From an uncultured Alphaproteobacteria bacterium (GTDB taxonomy: Bacteria; Pseudomonadota; Alphaproteobacteria; Caulobacterales; Aquidulcibacteraceae), in the NCBI GenBank assembly GCA_902826335.1, contig CADEEL010000005.1, positions 23,542 to 64,387 of the forward strand: a stretch of 40,846 nt of DNA, written 5' to 3'. Shown here piece after piece: positions 8,047-16,012 of the stretch. A model generated the notes under the pieces. It did not search any database and was not told the DNA's origin. It was given only the letters and a program-made list of their open reading frames with translations. The translations under genes and the position numbers were made by a program. Numbering within the stretch: the first letter of the stretch is position 1; the number at the start of each line of letters is the position of its first letter.

Positions 8047-8261
8047 GCCGTTTCTCCCCGCAGCGCGCGCCAGCGCGTCAGCGCTTCGTCGGGGCCGCGA
8101 TAGGCTTCTTGCAGATCGACATTCCAATAGCGCAGCTCATCCAAGGGGATTCGCTCCCCGCTCACCGCGCAGCGCACGAAGAGGCCCTGGCGCAGGATGG
8201 TGAATTCATTGTCCTGGTAGCGCAGCAGCGCCTCGGGGCCGTGGGCGTCGTACTTATTCAT
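8043..8261 (-). CDS. DUF2093 family small protein
   Basis: This protein of about 72 residues matches DUF2093, a short alphaproteobacterial family of unknown function. It carries the typical RYQDNEFTILRQGLFVRC core and the segment ERIPLDELRYWNVDLQEAY. It has a single Cys and no membrane helix. I chose the ATG (MNKYDAHG), which matches family starts as I recall them; a GTG three codons upstream is possible, and neither has a strong ribosome site. It opens the four-gene operon ending in tldD and overlaps the M23 gene by 4 nt. Confidence 0.8.
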   Translation of the reverse strand: MNKYDAHGPEALLRYQDNEFTILRQGLFVRCAVSGERIPLDELRYWNVDLQEAYRGPDEALTRWRALRGETA

Positions 8262-8280
8262 GGGCCGCACTCATAGCGCC

Positions 8281-8490
8281 GGGCGGGCGAATCGTCGACT
8301 CAAGGCGCGGGCGGTGGCAAGATGCGGCCTCACGCAATTTGCTCTTAGGCAGGTCGCGTTCGCCAAAGTCGGCGCTTCGGTACGCACAGGACGCTCATTC
8401 TATCAGGTATTAGACGGTCGCGGTTATGTTGGAAGGCAGCCGCCCTACATCTTTACGTTAAATTAACACATTCCCGCTTCAGACTGAGCG
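8281..8490. other. AT-richer intergenic patch with TTAA palindrome
   Basis: From about 8340 the sequence becomes clearly poorer in GC than its surroundings, continuing through the following ORF to about 8750. It contains GTTAAATTAAC (8457-8467), a perfect 5+1+5 palindrome that could be an operator or the AT-rich part of a promoter. No gene is supported in this gap. Confidence 0.4.
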
Positions 8491-8745
8491 ATGATTCGCC
8501 ACGAACCAATCACGCAACGCGCGGCATGCATGCTTAGAGGGCTCGCCACAGCGATATTGCCTGCGCCCTACACTGAAAATCGCGACCAAAGCTTTTGGGA
8601 AGAACGCGCACTCCTTGCACTTCAGCCCATACTGGCGCGTAGCACGCCGGGCGCAGTCATCTCGCCCGAACTTATGTTGTTTGAGTTCTTTAACGACGCC
8701 GTGACTGGGTTGCTCGCACTCCGCGCCAAGCTAACAATGAAATAA
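8491..8745 (+). CDS. Orphan 84-residue hypothetical protein
   Basis: A complete frame from ATG to TAA lies in the AT-richer patch. The protein is mostly helical in appearance (RDQSFWEERALLALQPIL, then LMLFEFFNDAVTGLLALRAKL) with no signal peptide or clear membrane span. The family is not recognised. The FWEERALLAL stretch loosely recalls conjugative ATPases, but this is too weak to use. Codon use is less GC-biased at third positions than in the neighbours, suggesting recent acquisition or a decaying fragment. No strong ribosome site is visible. It converges on the solitary ParD-like gene. Confidence 0.42.
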   Translation: MIRHEPITQRAACMLRGLATAILPAPYTENRDQSFWEERALLALQPILARSTPGAVISPELMLFEFFNDAVTGLLALRAKLTMK

Positions 8746-8784
8746 AGTCGCGTCGCGCCGCGTAGGACCAGCGCAGTTCACGCG

Positions 8785-9042
8785 TCACGGCGCGCCGAAG
8801 ACGCGGCACGCTTCCGCCTTCAGGGCGGTGAAATCGAGTGCGCCGGCGTCACCACTCTCAACACCTTGGCTCCAGATGCGCTGAAGCGCCTCATCGCTTG
8901 CGCGCGACAGCGCTTGATCGACGAGCCATGCGTCAACAGCGCTCTCCACCGCGTCTTCCACGGAAACAGCGCCGCCAGCGGACACGGCGGCTTTGAGCGC
9001 CGCCACCCGGTTTTCATCGACTTTGATCAAAGTGTCGGACAT
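8785..9042 (-). CDS. ParD-like antitoxin without a partner
   Basis: This 85-residue protein resembles alphaproteobacterial ParD-type (ribbon-helix-helix) antitoxins. An N-terminal strand-helix-helix (MSDTLIKVDENRVAALKAAV, then SVEDAVESAVDAWLVDQALS) is followed by the tail DEALQRIWSQGVESGDAG, comparable to the toxin-binding tails of that family. I chose the ATG after GGTGAC. No ParE-like gene is adjacent: xseA ends 46 bases upstream and an unrelated ORF converges downstream. It may be a remnant of a toxin-antitoxin pair, a regulator acting alone, or an antitoxin for a distant toxin. Confidence 0.68.
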   Translation of the reverse strand: MSDTLIKVDENRVAALKAAVSAGGAVSVEDAVESAVDAWLVDQALSRASDEALQRIWSQGVESGDAGALDFTALKAEACRVFGAP

Positions 9043-9087
9043 GTCACCATCATAGCGCACATGCCGTTAAGCGTCACCCGCGCCAAC

Positions 9088-10488
9088 TCAAAACAAATCT
9101 CCCTGCGCGGCGCCGGATTTTTTCGCCGCCGGGCGCGCGCCGCCCGGCGCGCCGATCGTCGCTGGCGCCGATCCATCCGCGAAGGAGATCGTCACCGCGT
9201 CACCGGCGCTCAAATCTCCGGCCCTGCGCACGAGCGCACCGCCGCGCTCCACAAGCGCAAAGCCGCGCGCGAGCACGCTTTTGTGCGACAGCGTTTCAAG
9301 CAGGCGCCCCGCGCCCGCCGCCGCCTCGCGCTTCTGGCGCAGCGCGCGCGCCATCGCCGCGGCCAGGCGCGTCTGCATTTCAACCAACCGCTCGCCGCGC
9401 CGCTTCACATCCTGGCTCAAGGCGCTGGGGCGCAGGCGCGCGGCGGTGCGATCAAACGTGGATTGCGCCGCGCGCACGCGCATCATGAGGGCGGCGGCGA
9501 GTTTTTCGCCCGCGCGATCGGCGCGCTGCTGCGCCAAGCCCAGCACCGCCTCCGGCTTCGGCAGATGCGCCGCGAGCGTGCGCAGCTGCGCACGCCGCAA
9601 CTCAACGCCGCGCACAAGCCCCGTCGTCAGCCGCGCGCCAAAGGTGGAGACGCGCTCCAACAAATCGGCGCGCACCGGCACGGCGCGCTCCGCCGCGGCC
9701 GTGGGCGTGGGCGCGCGCAAGTCCGAGGCGTAATCGATCAGCGTCGTATCGGTTTCATGGCCGACGGCGCTGATCAGGGGGATGACGCTCTCGGCCGCCG
9801 CGCGCACGACGATTTCCTCATTGAAGGCCCACAAATCCTCGATCGAACCGCCGCCGCGCGCGACGATGAGCACGTCCGGCCGCATCGCGCCTTCCAAGCG
9901 ATTGAAACCGCGTATGGCGGCGGCGATTTGCCCAGCCGCTTCGGCGCCCTGCACCAGCACCGGCCACAGAATGACGCGGCGCGGGAAACGCTCTTCCAGG
10001 CGATGAAGAATATCGCGAATGACCGCGCCGGTTGGAGAGGTGACGACGCCGATGAGAGTCGGCAACATCGGAATGGGTTTCTTCCGCGCGGCTTCGAAGA
10101 GGCCCTCGGCCGCGAGACGCGCCTTCAGCTTCTCCAATTGCGCCAGCAGCGCGCCGACGCCCGCCGGCTCCATGCGGTCGGCGATCAATTGATATTGCGA
10201 GCGGCCGGGATAGGTGGTCAGCTTGCCTTCGGCGACGATCTCAAGCCCCTCTTCCGGCTTGAACGTCAGGTGCGCGACGTTCGCCTTCCACATGACCAGC
10301 GAGAGGCTGGCGTTCTCGTCCTTGAGGTCGACATACAAATGGCCCGAACGGGCGACGAGCACGCGGCCCAGCTCTCCGCGCACGCGCACACGCTCAAAGC
10401 TCTGCTCCATCGTGCGCTTCACCGCGCCGGCGAGTTCCGACACGGTGAGTTCGGGGAGGTTTGAAGAGGTTGGCGGCGGCTGACTCAC
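9088..10488 (-). CDS. xseA: Exodeoxyribonuclease VII large subunit
   Basis: XseA is the catalytic subunit of exonuclease VII, which degrades single-stranded DNA from both ends together with XseB. The N-terminal OB fold (LTVSELAGAVKRTMEQ, RSGHLYVDLKDENA, LSLVMWKANVAHL) is followed by the catalytic domain with GVVTSPTGAVIRDILHRL, VLIVARGGGSIEDLWAFNEE and SAVGHETDTTLIDYASDLRA. A long coiled-coil region and a small C-terminal beta domain complete it. About 466 residues is normal. The start is a non-ATG codon: GTG at 10488 gives VSQPPPTSSN, and TTG at 10494 is the alternative. It is divergent from purD across a palindromic element. Confidence 0.96.
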   Translation of the reverse strand: MSQPPPTSSNLPELTVSELAGAVKRTMEQSFERVRVRGELGRVLVARSGHLYVDLKDENASLSLVMWKANVAHLTFKPEEGLEIVAEGKLTTYPGRSQYQLIADRMEPAGVGALLAQLEKLKARLAAEGLFEAARKKPIPMLPTLIGVVTSPTGAVIRDILHRLEERFPRRVILWPVLVQGAEAAGQIAAAIRGFNRLEGAMRPDVLIVARGGGSIEDLWAFNEEIVVRAAAESVIPLISAVGHETDTTLIDYASDLRAPTPTAAAERAVPVRADLLERVSTFGARLTTGLVRGVELRRAQLRTLAAHLPKPEAVLGLAQQRADRAGEKLAAALMMRVRAAQSTFDRTAARLRPSALSQDVKRRGERLVEMQTRLAAAMARALRQKREAAAGAGRLLETLSHKSVLARGFALVERGGALVRRAGDLSAGDAVTISFADGSAPATIGAPGGARPAAKKSGAAQGDLF

Positions 10489-10512
10489 AATCAAAGCACT
10501 CGATCATTTGCG

Positions 10513-10686
10513 CCCCTCCCTTATGAAGGGAGGGGAAGGGGGTGGGGTGCGCCGCACCATTGAGCGCACATACGCGCGCGTTCCAGCCAACTCTCGTTCG
10601 ACCTTGAAGCGCAAACGAACGCGGTTCGCAAATCGGTACCGTAGCGCAACACCCCACCCCCCGCCCCCTCCCCTGATGGGAGGGGG
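10513..10686. repeat. Composite palindromic element, copy A (xseA-purD intergenic)
   Basis: Two terminal hairpins, 10513-10535 (10-bp perfect stem, loop ATG) and 10664-10686 (9-bp stem, 5-nt loop), flank a pair of complementary inner arms: GGGGGTGGGGTG at 10538-10549 and CACCCCACCCCC at 10650-10661. It fills most of the divergent intergenic region, so the promoters of both genes must lie in or beside it. It shares its plan with the copies at 22183, 26044 and 40193. Confidence 0.85.
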
Positions 10687-10724
10687 AGGTGCGTGATAAA
10701 TTCCACTGCACTATGCGTAGCCCC

Positions 10725-12002
10725 ATGAAGATTCTCATTGTCGGGTCGGGCGGGCGCGAACATGCGCTGGGCTGGAAGCTCGCCCAGAGCCCGCTGGTTT
10801 CAGCGCTGATCGCCGCGCCGGGCAATCCAGGCCTGGCCGAGCTTGGCCGCTGCGCGTCTGTCAAGGCCGACGATGCGGCGGGAATCGCCGCGCTGGCGGC
10901 GCGCGAGGCGGTCGATCTCGTCGTGCTCGGGCCGGAATCGGCGGCCGCGGCTGGCGCGGCGGACGCGCTCGCGGCAATCGGCATTCCCTGCTTCGGGCCG
11001 AGCCAGGCGGCGGCGGAACTGGAATCCTCCAAGGCCTTCATGAAGGATTTTTGCGCCCGCCACGGCGTGCCCACCGCGGATTACATGGTGTTCGACGACG
11101 CCATCCGCGCCAAGGCCTATCTCGGCGGACGCGAGCCGCCCTTCGTGATCAAGGCCGATGGGCTCGCCGCCGGCAAGGGCGTCATCATCGCAGAGTCGCG
11201 CGCGCAAGCCGATGCGGCGATCGACGAAATTCTCTTCCTGCGCAAATTCGGCACGGCCGGCCAACGCATCGTCATCGAGGATTTCCTGCCTGGCGAGGAG
11301 GCGAGCTTTTTCGCGCTCTGCGACGGGGAAACCGCCATTCCGCTGATCGCCGCGCAGGATCACAAGCGCGCGTATGACGGAGACAAGGGCCCCAACACCG
11401 GCGGCATGGGCGCTTATTCGCCCGCTTCCGTGTTCACCGCTGCGGTGTGCGACGAGACCATGGCGCGCATCATTCTGCCCACCGTGCGCGGCATGGCGGC
11501 CGAGGGGCGCCCCTTCACGGGCGTTCTGTTTGCGGGGCTGATGGTGAGCCCGGACGGACCCAAGCTGATCGAATTCAATGTGCGCTTCGGCGATCCGGAA
11601 TGCCAAGCGCTGATGCGGCGCCTCACGAGCGATCTGGCGCCGGCGCTGCTCGCCGCGGCGAAGGGCGATCTGAAGAGCGCCGCGCCGCTCGACTGGGATG
11701 CGCGCGCGTGCGCGGCCGTCGTCTACGCCGCCAACGGCTATCCGGATGAGCCGCTAACGGGCTCACTCATTCGCGGCGTCGAGGAGGCGGACTTGATCGA
11801 GGACGTGGTGGTGTTTCACGCTGGCACGCGGCGCGACGAGGACGGCCATCTGCGCGCCGCCGGCGGGCGCGTGCTGACGGTGACGGCGCTGGGCGACGAT
11901 TTGGCCGAGGCGCTGCACCGCGCTTACGCCGGCATCGATCGCATCAATTGGCCCGGCGGCTTTTGCCGGCGCGACATCGGCTGGCGCGCGCTGGCGCGGT
12001 GA
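10725..12002 (+). CDS. purD: Phosphoribosylamine-glycine ligase (GARS)
   Basis: PurD joins phosphoribosylamine and glycine with ATP in the second step of purine synthesis. It starts with MKILIVGSGGREHALGWKL and carries the ATP-grasp landmarks VIKADGLAAGKGV, GEEASFFALCDGE, QDHKRAYDGDKGPNTGGMG and LIEFNVRFGDPECQ. At 425 residues it is full length. The chosen ATG matches the family start; an ATG four codons upstream (10713) is possible, and no good ribosome site is seen for either. A CcdA-like antitoxin gene begins only 6 bases downstream. Confidence 0.97.
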   Translation: MKILIVGSGGREHALGWKLAQSPLVSALIAAPGNPGLAELGRCASVKADDAAGIAALAAREAVDLVVLGPESAAAAGAADALAAIGIPCFGPSQAAAELESSKAFMKDFCARHGVPTADYMVFDDAIRAKAYLGGREPPFVIKADGLAAGKGVIIAESRAQADAAIDEILFLRKFGTAGQRIVIEDFLPGEEASFFALCDGETAIPLIAAQDHKRAYDGDKGPNTGGMGAYSPASVFTAAVCDETMARIILPTVRGMAAEGRPFTGVLFAGLMVSPDGPKLIEFNVRFGDPECQALMRRLTSDLAPALLAAAKGDLKSAAPLDWDARACAAVVYAANGYPDEPLTGSLIRGVEEADLIEDVVVFHAGTRRDEDGHLRAAGGRVLTVTALGDDLAEALHRAYAGIDRINWPGGFCRRDIGWRALAR

Positions 12003-12008
12003 GGACGA

Positions 12009-12275
12009 ATGGGATATTCTAAAATAATGGCCGACGACGCTTCGATCTCGATAAGGCTCGACGCCGCGCTGCTCGCCGAGGCGAACCAGAAAGGCGTGGA
12101 CCCCGCCGCGCTTGCCGAACGCGCAATCCGGCGCGAAGTCGCGGTGCTGCGGTCCGCTGATGACCGGGCGAAAGCCGCAGATGCATGGGCCGCGCAAAAC
12201 GAAGACTTCGTCCGCGCCCATAACGAACGCTTCGCGCGTGACGGCGCCTGGATCGAAGCGTGGCGCGCTTGGTGA
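12009..12275 (+). CDS. CcdA-like antitoxin
   Basis: CcdA-type antitoxins repress their own operon through an N-terminal ribbon-helix-helix and wrap the CcdB toxin with a disordered C-terminal tail. Here DASISIRLDAALLAEANQKG is followed by a helix and the tail AWAAQNEDFVRAHNERFARDGAW, which fits the CcdA tail (NxxY/RxxExxG type). The 88-residue frame starts four bases after GAGG; an ATG six codons later is possible. It overlaps the CcdB-like gene by 16 bases in the usual antitoxin-toxin order. The position right after purD may put it under read-through from that gene as well as its own promoter. Confidence 0.8.
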   Translation: MGYSKIMADDASISIRLDAALLAEANQKGVDPAALAERAIRREVAVLRSADDRAKAADAWAAQNEDFVRAHNERFARDGAWIEAWRAW

Positions 12276-12583
12276 TCGAGCAATTTGGAGTATATGAAAA
12301 TCCACATCAGACATCGGCAAAGCGCGTGCCATTCGTCGTCGTGGTTCAGTCCGATCACCTCTATAAGCTCGATACGGTCGTCGTCGTTCCATTGGCGCGT
12401 CAGGCCGAAATCGCGACCGGCGCGCTGACGCCCCGGTTCGACGTGGAGCACGAGAGTTTAGTTCTGCTCCCGCACCAGATCGCCTTTATGCCGCGCCGCC
12501 TTCTAACACGGCGCGTCGCCTCGCTTGAGGGTGAACGCGACCGGATCATCCGCGCCTTGGACTTCATGCTATTGGGCCTTTGA
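12260..12583 (+). CDS. CcdB-like toxin
   Basis: CcdB poisons DNA gyrase by trapping the cleavage complex. The 107-residue product has the family plan: an N-terminal strand (QFGVYENP), VPFVVVVQSDHLYKLDTVVVVPL, a loop with LTPRFDVEHESLVLLPHQIAFMPRRLL, and the C-terminal helix GERDRIIRALDFMLLGL. In F-plasmid CcdB the last residues (including Trp99, Gly100 and Ile101) are needed for killing; here Leu and Gly near the end are present but the Trp is not obvious. The start is GTG at 12260, overlapping ccdA; GTG at 12272 is an alternative. Activity is not certain. Confidence 0.83.
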   Translation: MARLVIEQFGVYENPHQTSAKRVPFVVVVQSDHLYKLDTVVVVPLARQAEIATGALTPRFDVEHESLVLLPHQIAFMPRRLLTRRVASLEGERDRIIRALDFMLLGL

Positions 12584-12601
12584 TCCGCGCACGCGTTCAG
12601 T

Positions 12602-13441
12602 TCACCCTTCCCGCGCCGCGGGAAATGCAAACGGGCTCGCCGCCTCCAAGCCAAAGGAGCGACGCGGATTGGCGTAATCGCCGCGCAGCACTTCGTAATG
12701 GAGATGGATCGGCAGCGGATAGCTCGCCGTATTGCCCATGAGCCCGATGCGATCACCCGCGCTGACGCGCGACCCGACCGTCAAGCCTTGCTGAAACGTC
12801 GCCAAATGCGCGTAGCGTGTGTAGACGCCCGCGCCGTGATCGATCAGCAGCATGTTGCCGAAATCGTCCCTGTACAGCATTTCGACGATCGCGCCGCTCG
12901 CGGCGGCCAGGACCGGCCCGCCCACCTGGGAATGATAATCAACGCCGCGATGCGTGCGTGCGCCGCGCGGGCCGAAGCCTGAGGACAGGCACGCCCCAAG
13001 CGTCGGATTGACGGCCAGCGCCACGCCGTTGACGTTCACGATCGGCGCATAATTGGAGAGCGCGCGCGCGGCGTCCACCGGCGGCGCATTCGAAACGCTC
13101 AGGCCTGGGCAGAGCGACAAGGCCGTCTCGAAGGGCGACTGCGCTTGCGCCGCCGCCGCCGACGCCGCCGCCGCGGCAGCCGCCTGCCGGGGCGCGATCT
13201 CAAAGGCGGAATCGGCGGACTCCATCATCTCCGAGACGCTGATGCGCTCGACCGTGATCATGTGTCCGGCCCGCAGCGCCGCATCCATCGCGCGTGCGCC
13301 GAGCGAACGGGCCCGCTCTTCGATCAAGTTCGGATTGATCCGCGCGATCAGCGCTTCCGGCGGAGGATAAACGCACGCCGCCAGCCAACCGCCGCCCGCG
13401 AACGCCGCGAGCACGACACTCCGCACCAAGATCCCAATCAT
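12602..13441 (-). CDS. M23 (LytM) family peptidase, membrane-anchored
   Basis: This is a second M23 protein, here with a full set of zinc residues: HRGVDYHSQ (HxxxD), YTRYAHL and PIHLHYEV (HxH). It should cut peptidoglycan peptide bonds in the periplasm. The N-terminus MIGILVRSVVLAAFAGGGWLAAC is either a membrane anchor or a lipoprotein signal (LAAC). An Ala-rich run near residues 86-102 may be a flexible linker. The ATG at 13441 has GGGG seven bases upstream. The gene converges on the CcdB-like gene with an 18-base gap, and nothing nearby points to a specific cell-division role. Confidence 0.9.
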   Translation of the reverse strand: MIGILVRSVVLAAFAGGGWLAACVYPPPEALIARINPNLIEERARSLGARAMDAALRAGHMITVERISVSEMMESADSAFEIAPRQAAAAAAASAAAAQAQSPFETALSLCPGLSVSNAPPVDAARALSNYAPIVNVNGVALAVNPTLGACLSSGFGPRGARTHRGVDYHSQVGGPVLAAASGAIVEMLYRDDFGNMLLIDHGAGVYTRYAHLATFQQGLTVGSRVSAGDRIGLMGNTASYPLPIHLHYEVLRGDYANPRRSFGLEAASPFAFPAAREG

Positions 13442-13551
13442 CGCCAACCCCGCTTTTTCTCTATGTTAACCTCGCCAGCCCGCGCTGTCTTCCCCGGCGC
13501 CGCCTTGCGATTGGCCCGCCCTTGCTTCAATCATCGCGGCGGAGGCGAAAT

Positions 13552-14637
13552 ATGAGCCAACCTGCGGAGATCGACGCCCAGGAGGCGTTTTCCGGCACCA
13601 AGCCCGTGGAGGAGCGCCATCGCATCGACGAGGCCGCGCTCACGCGCTGGCTTGAAGCGCATGTGGAAGGCTTTTCCGGCCCTCTTGAGGTGCGCCAGTT
13701 CAAGGGCGGACAATCGAACCCGACCTATCAGCTCATCACGCCGGCGAAAAAATACGTGCTGCGCCGCAAGCCGCCGGGCAAGCTCCTGCCCTCCGCGCAC
13801 GCCGTGGACCGCGAATACAAGGTCATCGCCGCGCTTCATCCCACGGGCTTTCCGGTCGCCAAACCTTATGCTCTGTGTACGGATGAAACAATTATCGGCA
13901 CCATCTTCTACGTGATGGATAATGTGGAAGGCCGCATCCTGTGGGATGGGTCTCTGCCCGGCATGAGCCCGCCCGAGCGGCGCGCCATCTACGAAGCCAA
14001 GATCGCCACGCTTGCGGCGCTGCACAACACCAACCACGTCAAGATCGGCCTGTCCGATTTCGGCAAGACGGGCTCCTATTTCGCCCGCCAGATCGATCGC
14101 TGGAGCAAGCAATATAAATTATCGGAAACAACGCCCATTCCAGAAATGGACAGGCTGATCGATTGGCTGCCGAAAACCATCCCGCCGGGCGAGACGACGA
14201 CCATCGTCCATGGCGATTATCGGCTGGACAATATGGTCCTCCACCCCACCGAGCCGCGCGTGCTGGCGGTGCTCGATTGGGAGCTCTCGACGCTGGGCGA
14301 TCCGCTTGGTGATTTTTCCTATCACCTGATGAATTGGGTGATGCCGGCGGGCCAGCGCGCGGGCCTCGCGGGACTTGACCTCCAAGCACTCGGTATCCCG
14401 ACGATGGAGGAATATGTCGCGCTCTATTGCAAGCACACGGGCCGCGCCGGCATTCCCCAACTCGATTGGTATTTCGCCTATAACGCGTTCCGCCTCGCCG
14501 GCATCCTGCAAGGCATAGTCGGGCGCGTGCGGGACGGCACGGCCGCCAGCGCCCATGCCGAAGCCAACGCCGAGCGGGTGCGCCCGCTGGCGCTCGCGGC
14601 CGACGGCTTCGCGCGGAAGGCTGGCATGACCGCGTAA
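13552..14637 (+). CDS. Phosphotransferase of the ACAD10/11 kinase (LvaA-like) type
   Basis: The product is a 361-residue aminoglycoside-phosphotransferase-fold kinase. It has a Gly loop (FKGGQSNPTYQL), a lysine in YVLRRKPPG, the catalytic loop HGDYRLDN (residues 220-227) and the metal motif LDWELSTLGDP (from 241). These match the N-terminal kinase half of ACAD10/11 and LvaA of Pseudomonas putida, which phosphorylate 4-hydroxyacyl-CoA. GGAGG seven bases upstream fixes the ATG. An ACAD10/11-type dehydrogenase lies 6 kb away at 20566, so the two halves are separate genes. Substrate assignment is inference from family. Confidence 0.9.
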   Translation: MSQPAEIDAQEAFSGTKPVEERHRIDEAALTRWLEAHVEGFSGPLEVRQFKGGQSNPTYQLITPAKKYVLRRKPPGKLLPSAHAVDREYKVIAALHPTGFPVAKPYALCTDETIIGTIFYVMDNVEGRILWDGSLPGMSPPERRAIYEAKIATLAALHNTNHVKIGLSDFGKTGSYFARQIDRWSKQYKLSETTPIPEMDRLIDWLPKTIPPGETTTIVHGDYRLDNMVLHPTEPRVLAVLDWELSTLGDPLGDFSYHLMNWVMPAGQRAGLAGLDLQALGIPTMEEYVALYCKHTGRAGIPQLDWYFAYNAFRLAGILQGIVGRVRDGTAASAHAEANAERVRPLALAADGFARKAGMTA

Positions 14638-14698
14638 GGCGCGAAGGCGATTGACGCGGGCCGGCCCCTGCGGATGATCGCCTCCAGAGGGAATAGAC

Positions 14699-15994
14699 AT
14701 GATCCGCACGATGTTCGCCGCGCTTGCGGCGCTTCTGCTCGCCGGCTCGGCGGCCGCGCAGGCGCCCGCCGTCTCCACCATCATCCATGCCGGGCGCCTG
14801 CTCGCCGATCCCACGACAGGCGTCATCAGCACGGTGCAATCCGTGCTGATTGGCGCGGACGGGCGCATCATCGGCGTCGAGGCCGGCTATGCGACGCGCG
14901 AGGGCGCGGCGATCATCGATCTGCGCGATGAATTCGTTCTGCCCGGCCTCATCGACAGCCATGTGCATCTGACCAGCGAGCTGGGCCCCAATCAGCTCAT
15001 CGAAGAGGTGACGCTGACGGACGCGGACGCCGCGCTGCGCGGCGCGCAGAATGCGCGGACGACTCTGTTGGCCGGCTTCACCACGGTGGCCGATCTCGGC
15101 GCGCCGAACGATTCCATCTTCGCGCTGCGCCGCGCCATCGCCGAAGAACGCGTGCCCGGCCCGCGCATCATCGCCTCAGGCGCGGCCGTAACGCCGGACG
15201 GCGGGCACGGCGACGTCAACGGCTATAGCCCGCGCGTCAACGATGCGCTGCGCTCCATCGCGGCCTGCTCGGGCGCGGACGCGTGCCGGCGCGCGGTGCG
15301 CCGCCAGATCCAGGCGGGCGCGGACGTGATCAAGATCACCGCCACGGGCGGCGTGCTCTCCAACACGGCGGCGGGCGTGGCCCAGCAATTCAGCGACGAG
15401 GAGCTGCGCGCCATCGTCGACGCGGCGCACGCCATGGGCCGGCGCGTCACGGCACACGCGCATGGGGTCGGCGGCATCAATGCGGCGCTGCGCGCGGGCG
15501 TCGATTCCATCGAGCACGGCTCCTATTTGGATCGCGAGTCCATTCGCCTGTTCCGGCAAGGAAACCGCTATCTTGTGCCGACCGTGCTGGCTGGCGCCTA
15601 TGTGCAGGAACTCGCGCAGCGCGGCGGCGTGCTGACGCCGGCGCAGACGGTCAAAGCGCTCGAAGTCGGCGCACGCATGCGCCAAATGATCCGGGACGCA
15701 CGCGCCGGCGGCGTGCGCATCGCCTTCGGCACCGATACCGGCGTTTCTCAACACGGCCAGAATTGGCGCGAGTTCGATCTCCTCATCGAAGCGGGCTACA
15801 CGCCGCTCGAAGCCATTCGCATGGCCACCGTGGCGGCGGCGGATCATTTGCAATTGAATGACACAACGGGCCGCATCGCGCCGGGCCTCGCGGCGGACAT
15901 CATCGCCGTTTCCGCCGACCCGACAGCGGACATCACCCAATTGCGCGCGATGCGCTTCGTGATGGCGCGCGGGCGCGTGCATCTGGGCGGGTGA
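14699..15994 (+). CDS. Secreted metal-dependent amidohydrolase (prolidase/imidazolonepropionase-like)
   Basis: This 431-residue protein of the amidohydrolase superfamily has a Sec signal (MIRTMFAALAALLLAGSAAAQ), so it acts in the periplasm. Metal ligands are visible: HVH in DSHVHLTSE, a likely carboxylated Lys in DVIKITATGG, His in VTAHAHGVGG and SIEHGSYLD, and Asp in FGTDTGVSQHG. It resembles the Caulobacter dipeptidases that cleave Xaa-Pro or Xaa-Arg/Lys dipeptides (Sgx9260/CC2672 type). AGAGGG lies seven bases before the ATG. It stands in the same direction as the kinase upstream, 61 bases away, and could be cotranscribed. Exact substrate unknown. Confidence 0.9.
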   Translation: MIRTMFAALAALLLAGSAAAQAPAVSTIIHAGRLLADPTTGVISTVQSVLIGADGRIIGVEAGYATREGAAIIDLRDEFVLPGLIDSHVHLTSELGPNQLIEEVTLTDADAALRGAQNARTTLLAGFTTVADLGAPNDSIFALRRAIAEERVPGPRIIASGAAVTPDGGHGDVNGYSPRVNDALRSIAACSGADACRRAVRRQIQAGADVIKITATGGVLSNTAAGVAQQFSDEELRAIVDAAHAMGRRVTAHAHGVGGINAALRAGVDSIEHGSYLDRESIRLFRQGNRYLVPTVLAGAYVQELAQRGGVLTPAQTVKALEVGARMRQMIRDARAGGVRIAFGTDTGVSQHGQNWREFDLLIEAGYTPLEAIRMATVAAADHLQLNDTTGRIAPGLAADIIAVSADPTADITQLRAMRFVMARGRVHLGG

Positions 15995-16012
15995 ACTGGT
16001 AAGCTGGCGCGC

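Noticed and set aside
8866-10464. Long plus-strand frame antisense to xseA
   Set aside because: The minus strand encodes a complete XseA; the antisense product is Arg/His-rich and has no recognisable domain.
13140-13190. Ala-run coding region in the M23 gene as a possible frameshift
   Set aside because: The frame stays open with intact LytM motifs after the run; it reads as a linker.
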